Below, in pieces: positions 48,658-61,654 of a stretch of 64,000 nucleotides of DNA. The notes beneath the pieces are model-generated. The model saw only the letters and a program-made list of their open reading frames with translations, was not told the origin of the DNA and did not search any database. Source of the DNA: Neckera pumila (taxonomy: Eukaryota; Streptophyta; Bryopsida; Hypnales; Neckeraceae). How positions within the stretch are numbered: position 1 is the stretch's first letter; each line of letters opens with the position of its first letter. The stretch lies in contig OZ018410.1 of NCBI GenBank assembly GCA_963969595.1, positions 26,602,913 to 26,666,912 on the forward strand, in the 5' to 3' direction. The translations under genes were made by a program, and so were the position numbers.

Positions 48658-51600
48658 GCTGGTCTTTTTGTGTACAAGGACCATTATTCTATCTGGTGAA
48701 TAAATGGATTTAAATATACTGAGACAAAAAGGGCCAGTACCTGCATTTTATTAGATCCTTTACCAGCATTTGATATTATTTCTAGCATCCTTATATTATG
48801 CCTAGTGTTTCATTGCATGAAGTGATGCCTATCATATGTAGTAATTTTTTATTCATTGGCATTGTGCTTAACATCAATTGCCTAAACGCAACATGTTGAA
48901 CAAGTCACATGTCCAAATTTAATGTTTAGATGAACCCTTGTAGAAGCACATAGTTCTATGACACATCTATTCTAAAATTCCACCATATTCACAGCTTCTT
49001 AGTATGCATACAACAGCATATACTGTTGTATGCATACAACATGACATGTAGCGTAAACCTTGGTCATAGGACCCCCACGATCAAAGGTTCCAGCCTCAAA
49101 AAATTTGCATTTGTGCATTCCAATTCAATTTTGCAAATGATTCTCTCATTTGCAAAGTGTTGTCTTTGACTTTATCCATGTAATGCCTTAACTTGTATTG
49201 AATATTATTTCATCCAGTATTTTATTCACTTTTTCATCTACTTTCATGTAATTCTTTCATATACTTACATCTACTTTCTTGTACTCTCATCCAATTTTGT
49301 CATCCATTTGCTTTCATGTACTTTCATCCAATTTTTTCATCCAATTTTTTCATCTACTTTCATCCAGTTTTTTTATCTACTTTTATCTGCATTCATAACT
49401 TTCATCTACGTTCATCAACTTTTTTCATCCAAACCATTTCCTCCTTATGCTATAATCTAAAATTTTGTTGACATGCACTAAATATTTTGTAACTTTTACC
49501 CTACAAATTATACATTTCCAATCAACTTCCTCAAAAATTTCAGTCAGTATTGTCCAAAATCTCAACTACTTTCATCCCAAAAAATGACAGATTTCCTTTT
49601 ATTTTTACATTTTCCATCCAAGATCTACACTCACCACTCACTAACTCCTACTCTACTCTCGCCGCTCCCCGCTCCCCGCTCGCTTCCTAGCAACATTGTG
49701 TTTCCATGTAATTTAAATTAATGAAAGATTGTTTGGAATGGTACAGAAATGGATCTATCACTTGCAATAGAGCTTTAGTACCAAAAGCATGGTTATATAG
49801 TCATGTCCAATAATCTTATAAACTGCTTATTGTGCCATTCAAAGAATTTTGCATAATATCGTATACAATTGCCATTTTTTGTCTTGCGTGACATTCAATT
49901 CTTACACAATTCAAATCAAACATAACAATTCTCAATTTTTCAAATCAAAACTCCATTTTGGGTGAATTATTTGATTTGTTTCGTTTAATATTCATGGCTT
50001 TATTATTTTATATGATAATTGATTGAAATACATTGGTGATTAAGTGTTTGAAATTGGTTTGCATAGATATTTAGGAAACATCCATGTTCACATATTTCCT
50101 TCAATAAGCATCTCCAAACTTGATTCATGGGATGCATTGTATTAAAACATGAGGAATGCTAGAACTTTAAGAATTCAACAAGCGTTTGACTAAGGAGTGC
50201 AATCACAATGAAAGGAATCTAATGAGCCACTTACTTAAGACACATTAAAAAAAAATACTTGATTTAATAGTTGAATTTTAATTATCTGTATATAATATAA
50301 ATGCCATTTCAAAGTATACTAGTATAGCCATGTCCCGTTGCCACAATATAATAAAATATTCAAGTAAATGTAATATTCTAATTTTCTAATTTATAAAAAA
50401 ATTAAAACAAAGTCCGTGCACCTCTCCTCGTAGAGAGCTTTTTTCATAGTACCAAGAATGCAACTAGGGGACGTACAATTATAGAGATCTCTATGTAACC
50501 AACAAAACAACAAGCTAAATAAAACACAAATGAATCCTCATATAAGGATATGCTTTTAATATTTGTTGCTATACATGTCATTTAGCACGTAGAGTTGACA
50601 AATCTATAGACTCCTCTCTTTCATCTTCATCTACTAGATTTTAGTCTTCATCAAAATAGCAAGTAAATTTACTCCTCACAAAAGGTAGCACAGTAGAGGC
50701 CATGACTTGTATAAACTTAATTATTTAGGTTTTAGTAGGAAGGCTTATACAATCAATGCTTGCTTTTATTTCATTTATTCTAATCCAAACAAAAGGGTAC
50801 AAGCATGCTTGGGATACCTCATAAACGTTGTCACATATAAAATTTAGAGAAATTCATTTCTTTAAAATAAATTAAGTTACAAATCTTGCTATAAAAACTT
50901 AATTTTAATATAAATTTGCTTACTTCAAGTAGAATACAATATGAAACCATCCTAAAAAAATTTCCATTAATTGATTATAGTTGTTAATTTGATTCCTATA
51001 GCGCAATTTAGAACTTTGTCACAATGTCCTTTTTTCATTCAGGAATCAAAGAGGAATAGAAATATTTAATAGAAAGTGTAACAAATCACTTTATTGGTTT
51101 ATGATGATTTAATAACCAATTATAGTAATTTATAACTTGATATGGGATATTTGACTATTTTTATTATTTATTAAATCATCTTAAATATCAGAAGGAGAGG
51201 CTATGTTTAAAAGGAACTCAAAATTGAAGATTCTTTTAGATTTCATAATCAAAACATGAAAAGTGAGTTGTAAAGTAGTGAATAGGCAAAAATTCATGTT
51301 AAAATTCTTGTATATACATGTATATTTTCTATTGACATGATATCAACTCCTAAATCCTAACAAATATGAAAATTAAAGATTTAATCAATTTAGATTCATG
51401 AAAATGATTTGACGATATGTGTTCTAACAATAATTGGTGTTTAAAAAAAATTACTCTCAGTTTTATTTGTAAAATAAGCTAATTGAAAATTATTTCATTC
51501 CTTTTTCTTGGTTATTTAGTAGTGTATCCCAAGCATGCTGATACCCAAAGGTATATTTATACTTCTATTGTGTGACAAGTTCAATATGAACAATGCAAGT

Positions 51601-53324
51601 GACATAGAAGACTGAAATAGTCAAATTATATTATTTAAAATACTTTGGTTTCACATCCACTCAAATGAAATGCACCTATTTCTTGCATGGTTTTAGGTCC
51701 TTGATCCTAATAGTTATAGTTCTTCATTTTTCTAAAATCTAAGAATGTGAAAAAAAAATACTCAAAATCCCCGCTCTAAATTCTACGCTCTGCGCTAGTG
51801 CACTCTACACTCATGCAGCAGCATTCCCCGCCCTCATGCAGCCTAATCCATTGTGCAGAAGAGGTATCTAGATGATAATCCTGCGTCACAGTACTAATCC
51901 TTGTAAAGTTTAGAAAGAATCCTCTAAAAAATCTGCAATTCAAACTTCAAAAGCCTCATCCAGCATAAACCCCTAAAATCTTACCAGAATTAGGAATAAC
52001 CTAAGGTACCTCAAAAACCTTAGTCGGACCCAACTAGGGTTTTGGAGGTACCTTAGGTTACCCCTAATTTTGTTCAAATAGTTAAGAAAATTTAATCTCT
52101 TTTACATTGATTTCAATTATGAACTAATTCATAGATCTTGAATTGTGAATTCTAGATTGAAAGAGAAATATTTCCTTAAATTTATCCAATAACTAAAATA
52201 TTCCACCATAAGATTTCTTTAGGGGTAATAAAGAAAATGAGGGAAGGAGGGTGACGTTACTCAAATGCAGAAAAAAAATTATTGAATAATTGATCCTAGA
52301 CCTTTGAAAAGGAGAATACTATGTTCACAAGTTGATAATCATGAACAAATTGGCTTTACTATCAAAATAAATATGAATAATTAAGCTTCATATAAATATA
52401 ATTTTTCAATTACGTCAAATATTTAGGACTTGATTCATAAGTCAAATTCATATAGAAATGGAGACTTTTACTTTAGTGAAAAATTTATTCTAAAAAGAAA
52501 TTGGAAAAGCGTTGGTTAAACATTTTTTTTTTAAACATTCAAAGACTTAATGTCTAAATTGAATTGTAATTTTAATCTTTTCTAGTTTCTGCTCAATGAT
52601 ATTTGAGTTCTAACTGTCTTAAATCCTTAAGAATTTAAGAACTTGATGACAGTAAAATATTTTATGCAATTGAATAAGGAAAAATTGATTACCTTAAAGT
52701 ATTATAAAGGGAGAATTTGAATTCAAATCTTTTGCAAATCTATGTCCACTATTGATTGATGATAAGAATAATTTATGATGATGTTATTTCATTTAGTCTA
52801 GGTTCACTTTGATTTTGTGTTCTAGCTATATATTACAACCAATAAAGAATGTAAATCAGAGTTTAACTTTGACTTTGAGTTCTTTGTAGTATGAAATTCA
52901 GCTTATAGCATAAGGAAATGAGGGAATTGAGTCCAATAATGATTCAACAAGGGTGGAATATATAAATTTCATTTCATTCAAGAAGTTTATGAAGTTAAGA
53001 TGAATCACAATTACTACATATCAATTCATAAAAAATGTTTCTTGATATTGTTAATGAGTTTTAAACTCTAGCATAAACATATGTAACCAACATCCATATT
53101 TTTTCTTTTAGCCATTTCAAATTAGTCCAATCATGCATATAGTTTTTCAAGAGATGAGTTTATCCAACAAATTTATCGTCTTTCAACCTCTTTCTCTTTA
53201 TTGCAATTGATTGAAGATGAAAAATATAAGAATATAATTGTTGTTTGTATTTTCTAAAAGCCGTTTTACTTGTTAAATGTTCATGAGAATTGCATTTATA
53301 ATATGGAGTTTCTCAAATGCACAG
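48658..53324 (+). other. Long AT-rich intron or spacer in the decayed SWIM gene
   Basis: No gene was recognised in 4.7 kb. It begins after the SWIM-finger exon and ends at the acceptor 'tgcacag' before VESIDVELDHNK. At 49170-49440 it holds a degenerate array of 'ttcatc(c/t)a(a/c)tttt' words. C-rich 'cgctccccgctcc' lies near 49660. A hairpin lies at 51990-52067. The length could reflect old transposon insertions. Confidence 0.4.
51990..52067. repeat. Short inverted-repeat hairpin, copy 1
   Basis: The stem pairs AACCTAAGGTACCTC with GAGGTACCTTAGGTT-like sequence, and the loop contains TAGTCGGACCCAACTAG. A relative in the opposite direction lies at 56267-56337. Confidence 0.7.
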
Positions 53325-55992
53325 GTAGAGTCTATAGATGTTGAGCTTGATCACAACAAAGCGGCAGTGACAAAGATGGTAAATGAAGAAATTGCGGTGG
53401 AAGAAGAGTTGGTCCCTCAGACACCAAGACTTGTAGACTTAGAGGTTTTTAGCGAAGCCAAAGCACAAGAGGAGATGGACATGGTAAGGTTTGGAGACAT
53501 TATGGATGCTTGCGATCGTGCTGCAGATCGCTTGGATGTAGACATAAAGAGTCGTGTTAGTATCTCAAAATCAAAAACGTAGGAAGCCAGCTTTTTTCTC
53601 CAGAGAGCTCAAAGATAGAGTACAATTCAAAAAGCAAACACAGGTCAGTCTCAGTGTCATCCGGATCGGTTTCAAGCCCATGGGGTCCGGTATCTTGTGA
53701 TTGCTCTTGTCGTGTCGCTTACAATGGAATGAATTGGTAGTTATCCACCAGTGTTCCAACTATGAGGCCATAGTTGACATTGAGTGATATTTGTAATCGA
53801 CGTATTTATATAATTTGAGTTTCTGACATTCAGTTTCCTAGAATTTTCTGTACATGTATTTCATTCTTTCTTTGACCTCAATGTCTATTTAAATGTTTGA
53901 AATCTTATTTTGGAGATTGAACATTATAAATTATGATTTGAGTCAACATCTGTAATATATTTAAGTAGGTTTCTCTGATTATTCTAGTATTATTTGATGA
54001 CTTTGTTACTGTATTGCAGGTGGGGAATTCCCCAATTAATTTGTCACAGGTTAAACACCAAGTGACACCAAAGACTGACAAGACGCAGCAGCCAAAGATT
54101 GGAGGTCTAGAAGATGTGGATTTCCACATGGAGGACTTAAAGGAAGATGAAAAAAGGAATTGATAGAAGATGAGCTCTGACGGTTGCAGAAGGTGGACTT
54201 CATGGCAACTATCTCAAGTCTGAGATTGAAGCCCGATAACATCTCAAGAATGCGAATTCCACTTTGCAAATTCATGTCAATGTCCATGGTGAGGCCAACG
54301 CTCTCTTTTGACTTGATTAAACTTGAACAAGAGTTTGTTCACGGTTATCGTGAAGGAGCGGCGGTATTTTATGTTTCAACAACCAACGAGGCTGGGGAGA
54401 GCTCAGAGTTCACGGAAGATGAGATGAACCGTTGGGACCCATTGTGGAAACAAAAAAATCAGGATTTCAACAAGTTTGTGGAATTGAAGGAGAAACTCAA
54501 GTTCATGAAGAATTTGAAGTTCTATGTATGCGACGGAAATTACCATCGCATTGCTTGGATGAGTCATATTAATTGGCAATATTTGAAGGACCCCAATTGG
54601 CACATGTTTGTTAATTGCATTGTTCTGGAAACAAAAGGCAAAATTGAGTTGGTCATGCAAGTGGTGCATGACATCAACAAGTGAATTCTTTCATTTGTAC
54701 TTCATATTTACTTGTTGTTTTTACTTCATTTCTTTAAATTTCTGTGTTTATTAAAGCGAACAAGTTTGAATTGATTGAAAGTAATTCTTTTTTCCAAATC
54801 CACAGAGGATTCTCACTTGAAGATGAATTTGGTGCACACACTCTATTGCGTGCAGAAGTATTATTTTAACCCAAGTTTGTTTGTTTGTTTTCAAAAATGA
54901 CGTGGCAATTGCTTGGCCATGTCAACCTGGCCTTTTGGCAGCGTTTCAATATTCTAGCAGAGTTCCCACAATCCGGAAACTCGCAGTCTCTTAGGAGGCC
55001 AAAACTCCTCTAATGTCTTTATTTTGTATATATCTTGTTATACAGTTGGATTGGGTTTATGTAAATGAAGAATTAATGAATAATGTTCATTTTCTGCAGC
55101 AAGAAATTTCTCAGGCGGCGGATAGTGCACACACAAGTACAATGAGATCACTTCAACCGAGGATATCAGATTGAAGGGGTTGCCAATGCCATGAGGCTGG
55201 GAGCAAGAGCATCAGCGTCCAAGTTATATATCAAGATGGAGATATTGTTGTCCTTTGCAAACCCTGCATTAGGTTCCAAATTTCTTGCTGAGGTAAATGT
55301 GATTTGTGATTCAATATTTAATTGTGATTTCATTTGTTTAGCATTGCATAGTCTGTTATTAAATATGACTATGTAATCTTGTAGGTAGAGAAGCACTAGA
55401 CAATGAATGAAGACCCGGAAATGACTTTGGAGAAGCTACAAATGATAGCAACATGTAAGACATCAACATGCCACATCTTGAAGTACATGAAATGGTGGAA
55501 TTCCTTGAATCTTTCTCGAGAGGCACAGAAATTTCCACTGCATCCTGTTTCTAAGGAAAAATTGTTGTCCTTCCTCAACAAATGCGTGTGGTGGTCAAGG
55601 ATAAGTTTTGTTGGGTTTAAACTTAAGCTGCCCAAGAGTACTTTGACAATGTGGTGGCAAAAGACAACCTCAAAATTGACATGGAGGTCCCATTGGAGCC
55701 ACAATCACTACCTGAGTACATTGAAGATTGGAGAAGGAAAATATGGGAGCATGCATTTGGTCCAACGCTAAAAGGGGCTAACTCTTTCAAGAATCTGACA
55801 TATTTTTGAGTTATGATGGATCAGACCAGGCCGTGCGAAGAGTTCTTTTTTGGTTAGTCTGCGAAACTTCTGAATTTATCACTTCATTCATTCTTTGAAA
55901 TGAGTAGCCATTGAAAGTTTTGTAATGTTGTTTTTTTCGATGATGCAAGTAGTATCCTTATATAAAATTTGATGCAAACCAAAAATTGGAGT

Positions 55993-56539
55993 ACCATGTG
56001 AACCTCCAACTTTTAGTTTTTAAAATTTTTGACCTTTTTTTTCCAAAAAAAATTAAATTTTTTTTTTTCAATATTGCTTCTCTGATTTCAATTGAAGGCC
56101 ATTTCTTGTATTTATCATTTGAATTTACATGTTAAAATTTATTAAATTTTTGAATGGTCAAGAATTGTATGTGATTATTTAAAACTTTGAAATTGTTTGG
56201 CATGCAGTGACCGTATTGACAAGTTTAGAGTTTGAATTCAATAATTATTTTGATAGACCAAAAGTCGGGGTACTATAAGGTACTACTAAAACCTCAGTTG
56301 GGTCCGACTAAGGTTTTAGGAGTACCTATAACACCCCTTTTTCTGGTATTACAAATACATTCATTCATATTTCAACTTTTTTTTTCTTTTATCTTTGGAT
56401 GTTCTTCTTTCAATTTTTTTGGTAGTCCATGAATCTCTAGAGTGACTTTAATGTACTTGCTATTTATTGTTTTATTTCACAATATATATTTCTCTGTAAT
56501 AGTAGGAAGTTTGACTCAAATTTCATATGTTTGAATTTC
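55993..56539 (+). other. Intron with hairpin copy 2
   Basis: AT-rich with long T-runs at 56032-56070. The hairpin at 56267-56337 pairs GGGGTACTATAAGGTACT-like and inverted sequence around the loop CAGTTGGGTCCGACTA, which is the reverse complement of the loop of the hairpin at 51990-52067. Confidence 0.5.
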
Positions 56540-58959
56540 TGGCAGTTACTTCAAGCTTGAGCTTGTAATAAAGAGTGCTTTAGCACAAGAGGATCTTCCT
56601 CCATTCTTGTCTTCGTGGCTCGACCAGAGTTCAGAACAGTGCATGTACACTCCGACACAAATTCAAACATTTACAACTGCAAATTTGAGCAAAGGAGCTT
56701 GGTATTTAGATTGCCCGATGGCACTCACTCATCCGACGGAGGTGTGGTTTGGAAGTCCTTTGATGGGTTGTGTGTCATCGACTTGGATGTTCCCGAGTTT
56801 GCGGATCTTACGGACACACAAAAGAAAAGGGCCATTGCGCGAAGGATGGTTGCTGACAAGAAGAAAGAAGGTAAAGAACAAGAAATTAGGGCGAACAAGG
56901 AGAAGAAGGAAGCCAAGCGTTTGGCCAAATTGGCAAAGAAGGAGAAAGAGGCCAAGAAGGAGAGGAAGGCGAAGGACAAAGGCAAAAAAAAAGGTGAACG
57001 GCAGTGACCAAATTCCAGATTCTTTGACAGTGGATCAAGGCTCTCAAATAGAGTCCGCATCTCAAAGCGGAATGAAGAGAAAGGCGGTTTTGAAGGAGCT
57101 AACAGAAGAAATGGTCAGCCAAGGCACAGAAGTGATTGTTATTGGGAATGATGATGAGGTAAACTCGAAAGAGTTGATCCTCAATGACTCCATCCACTAT
57201 AAGAAAAACGTGTTTTTTTTTATGTCAAGATTTTGATAGCCACAAGTTGCGTCTGACATTTTCCTACGTCAACATGGACGTCCAAAAAATCATGTTTAGT
57301 GAGATGTGCCAAAAACATCGAAAATCTAGCCTGACATCACATGTTTTCCACCAGACATCACAAAAAACATGGGTCAATGGGGTCCTCAAAAGTTGCCATG
57401 TGGCTGCCACCTTGTCACCACGTAAGCTCGGGAAGCCAGCTTGGCAAATTTTTCATCCATTACCCGTTGATGATGTGTCCTCTGACGTGTCAATGATGTG
57501 TCATCTGACGTGGAGGCCAAAATTGGGTGACGTGGCATCCAAAGCTGCTGACATGGCATTTTCAAAAGCAATTTTTGGCGTCATCAAAGAATTTCCTTGA
57601 TATTATGTACGACATCAGCATAGACGTCCGAGCATCTTTAAAGACGTCAAGGAGGACTCATCATGCTTCTCATGATGCTCACCTCCGTGCATGTGGCATT
57701 CACTTAGACATGCATTTAATAACATACACCGTCATCAAAGATGTCTACCTTGATGTGATAAATGTCAACATAGACATACTAGACTTCTAAATTGTAGCCA
57801 AAGATGTTTTTAAAGACGTCCAAATTTCATACTTTTCAGTCAGACGTCCAGACGTTTTCTAAGACGTATTTTGAGATGTCTTCTCAGATGTCTAGCAATT
57901 TTTTGAGACGTCAATTTCAACGTCTACATATCTTGCAACATTAATGTAGACGTTTGCATTTATCATAAATACCTCTTGCAACCTTTAGTATGATGTTAGT
58001 ATGGATAGTCATACGTGTCCTATATAATGCGCATGTGCATTTCGTAATGTCCAATACAACATGCCATGTACCATACAGAGTACACCATACACAATATACA
58101 ATATGCCATACATAATATACCATATACCATACATAATACGCCATACATATATGCCATACAAAATATACCACATTTGACAATTATGCCACATGGCTTGAAA
58201 AGCCACTTGATGTGATTATATAAAAAAGAGAAGACCAACTCTTTATACAAATAGAATGGTAGGAAGGAAGACAAACCATATGGGATAATTAAAACTCAAA
58301 AATCACGTTTCAGTGAGGCAGCACATAGACGTCTCGCAGGATGTCAGGAAGATAGAGTAGGTTGTCTACCACTATGTCTCCTTGAAGAGTACCAGTGTCT
58401 TCTAGACATTCATCAGGGGATAAAGGTAGTGGTTCTTGATGCTGAGCTTAACATCATTGCCATGTTTAGGATTGCTTATGTAAAATGCATGCACATTTTC
58501 TGGATTGCCTATTAAATTGACATGTCTAGAGCTTTCTTATTAGTATTTAAAAGACAAATTATTGTATTGTTTATTTCTAGAGCATGCAATAATTACCTTG
58601 TTTGAACCTTTCTTCTATTGCCTTGTTCATGTCATTCCACATCCATGTGTATTCTCCAAAATCTATAGGGAGACATTGTCTGCTCAGAATGAAAAAGAGA
58701 ATGGTAGTGACTATGTACATCTATAGTATTTGTCATCATGTATGACGTAACACAAAAGTTGTAAGTGATGGGCATTGATGTCCTTGTAAATATGGCATGA
58801 AGTCATATTCTAGGTTGCTAGACATGTAAGAATACCTCTTGCATTATTCACTAGACATCTTAACTCCTAGTGAATGTAAGGTAACGCACGTCAAAGTGCA
58901 TAAAACACAAGTTTGCATTTGAATGGAGATGAGGACAATTTCACTTCAAGTTATGTTTT

Positions 58960-59883
58960 TTAACTCCTAAAGGACCATTGTCCCTTCGGGGGACGAATGG
59001 GATTTTGGGCAGGTACCTACGGGCTGAATTTTTGTCATGATTTTATGAAACTTTTTTTGAAGATAAAAAAACTGATAAGCTTTATGGGATTATAATCAGA
59101 GCCCGGGAACAAATATTATGCCCAAATAAGCTCAAAACAAGGGAGAGGGGGCAGCAAAAAAAAATTTGCAAAAAATTTAATTTTAAAAAGAATTTTTTTT
59201 TTTTTCCTTGTAGATTATATATTTGCCTATTTGGGAAGCTTTGATTCATTTCATTTGGATTTTTTATGAGAAAGTTATAGACAATCTTGTTTTTTGGGCA
59301 ATTATAGCATCTTCTTGAAAAAAATAACTTATAGGATTCATTTTAGAATGCAATTTTCGCAATTTTTCAAAAAAAAAAGTTCCACATGGTTTAGTCATTT
59401 TGCTAGAATGATCTCACCATTGGAATTAGTGCATTTTCATTCCATCTAAAAGATATTAATAGTTTATATTTTCCTTCTATCTTGTACTATCTCCTATTTA
59501 AACAATTTTCTTAAGAATGAAATTAAGTTTTTTTGAATTTCCTTTTTTTTCCTAGATTCTCAACTCAATTCTCCACTGCAAAGATTTAAAGCTCAAAACT
59601 CTGTAGTGCAAAAAATTTAAGTTAAAAATGTTCAAAGTCAAAAAATCTAGTCCCGCAATGTGTTGAAAATCTTGTTTTCTTCACATCAAACGCAGATATC
59701 TTGCAATCTGTGCGGTCAAAAATTCTGAAATTTTTTCCACACATTGTCATACTAGTTAGGTATAAGAGCCTATGGTTAGATGTGTAAGAAAAACAATTTT
59801 CAATTTTTTTTACTCTTTGCTCTAGAAATGGCAGTTTTGAGAGTTTTTGGGCAGAAAAAAGGCCTTGGTCCTTTCGGAGTTAA
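58960..59883. mobile_element. TTAA-flanked element P6 (piggyBac-like MITE) inside CACTA-1
   Basis: The left end is TTAA-CTCCTAAAGGACCA and the right end is TGGTCCTTTCGGAG-TTAA. TTAA is duplicated at 58960-58963 and 59880-59883. The right end resembles those of P1 and P5 (GGTCCTTTAGGGG). The terminal CCCC is changed to CTCC, so it is an older or separate sub-family. Non-coding. Confidence 0.78.
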
Positions 59884-61351
59884 AACATCTTGAAGTCTCC
59901 ATAGATGTCTCCACAAATGTCCTAACGTCTCATACCACATCTCTGAACATGTTATAAAATCTCAGACTATGTCTTAGGCTACATCTTATATGCAAGCAAT
60001 GCTAACATTGAATCTAGCACTTTGTCATTCTAAAACTATCACATTCTGATGCAACAAGTAAGTCATATAGTACAATGATGGTTATAGGTGTAGAGAAGTT
60101 ATGATAGAAGGGGGAGGAGGTAACAGATGTTAGCATTTGAGTTATCTTTTTAGAAATGAGAGGTGCATGACAATGTCGTGAAGGACATGACTTTGTTTCA
60201 ATAGAATGTAGCACAACGTGCCCTGTTGGAGACTCTGCTATTCTTTGTGACATCAATGAGCTCGCATTTCCCCCTTCAAGTTATGCACAGCAATGCTACA
60301 AGTGACTCATAGAATCACCGGCTTTGGAGATTTTCAGTGCATGTTTCAATTAACTGTCTCATAGGTATCCTCATAAGCTAGGATGTCCCAATCACAGGGA
60401 GCTTCTGACGATGCTGCTGAAAGTAATGTCTAAAAAATCATATGTATGTCCCAAATGATATCTATTAGAACATCCATGAATGTGATGCAAGCGGACCTCT
60501 TATACTGATGTGTCATGCCACATCAGCTTTTTGGTGTCCTCGTCACTAAATTTCCATGTCAAGTGCCACGCAAGCTTTTTTGATGTCCATGTCACTTGAG
60601 ACATCAGGTGCTACATCAGCCTTTTTTTTTCTACCCACCTGCTTTTCTTCTTTTTTCTCACCTACAGCAACCAGTTTATTCCAGACCGTAGTAACTTCCA
60701 ATGACTTATCCAGAGTTAAATTGACTAGGGATGCTAACAGGGCTATGACTATTTTTTCGGATGATTTTTAAAATATATTTATGTATGCAGTAATGTCTTC
60801 AAAAACATGGTTGTTTTTGGTAGCATCCAACTGTTGTGACGGTTATTTTCTTTTGTTTTCCACAACATCCACGAGATTTACAATTTTGTAGCTTCTATCC
60901 ATTAGACATCTCAACGTTTTCTTGGACATATCATTTCCAACTTAAACATGCTACGTCTTTGGTTGGACATCAGAAAAAACATGGTTTTCTTATAGGCTGC
61001 TCTGATAACGTCTCCATAGACGTTATACCGACTGTGACAATGTTTCCTAAAACATCTACAAGTCTATAAAAACGTCCACCAAAACATCTCAATGTTTTAT
61101 AGGATGTCTCTAGTGACGTCTCTACGTCTATTTAGACATTTCCAATATAAGTGTAGAAAACGCCAAGAGACAGCCTTGCTATGCTGACGTGGCATGCCAC
61201 ATCAACATAATTTTATGCCACATCAATTATTTTATACGTGGCATGCCACGTCATATGCTATGTCATCTTATTTTCTTCCAAAGCTGCCCGGTGGCTGCCT
61301 GATCCCTTTAATTTGAACCTTGGTCAAACTTTTACCCATAAAAAATGTAAT

Positions 61352-61654
61352 CATTAGATGAGAAATCAGCCCTGTGGAGGGCTGCGTGCTCCCAACCTCT
61401 GAGAACTTGTGAGAACTGCCGAATTCAGGGCCGTGGCAGCTCGCTGACATGGCCGAGCGACTGCCACGTCGGAAAAAAATAATTTTTTTTTTCTGTTTTT
61501 TTTTTCATTTCAAGAATGAAAAAAAATATATATATTTTTTTTTTTTTGAAATTTTTTTGTCGGGAACAGCCGTTCCCTGAAACTGCGGGGGGGGGGACTA
61601 GCGTCGGGAACGGGCCCGAAACGGCCCTCCCGACCCCCCAAAACTCATCTAATG
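61352..61654. mobile_element. MITE-like element with CATTAGATGAG...CTCATCTAATG ends inside CACTA-1
   Basis: Its ends are inverted copies, CATTAGATGAG and CTCATCTAATG. It contains GGGCCCGAAACGGCCCTCC, shared with the element at 1393-1834. It also holds poly-T/poly-A runs at 61480-61555 and a nine-G run. No coding capacity. Confidence 0.6.

Larger units (their letters stand above)
44534..53741 (+). pseudogene. Decayed SWIM zinc-finger, transposase-like gene, at least three exons
   Basis: Proposed exons: 44534-46606, 47190-48657 and 53325-53741. The first begins MVDSKDIILVCVSGDEVP. It is continuous in one frame apart from stops at 45074, 45143, 45386, 46112, 46220, 46343 and 46424, several of them TGA where CGA fits. 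Motifs in order: VCKICKQPPACIARC, CTHAFVHLGTHTHSVKDGE, FKYLRKFGVIDSITKLRG, KGFMADSAQANWNAV (an RNase H-fold DDE-like Asp context), LFHWTQSIEKHTKADI and LELWLSFWHFWYCQWGG. Exon 2 starts NLIESKLAVMPSCNL, is shifted by one base near 48300, and ends in a SWIM-type finger (CPNF...ANCKHLYFIF) whose first Cys is Tyr. Exon 3 continues to a stop at 53739-53741 after VAYNGMNW. The tract looks like a Mutator-like transposase with a SWIM finger, or a gene derived from one. That assignment is inference. Confidence 0.6.
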
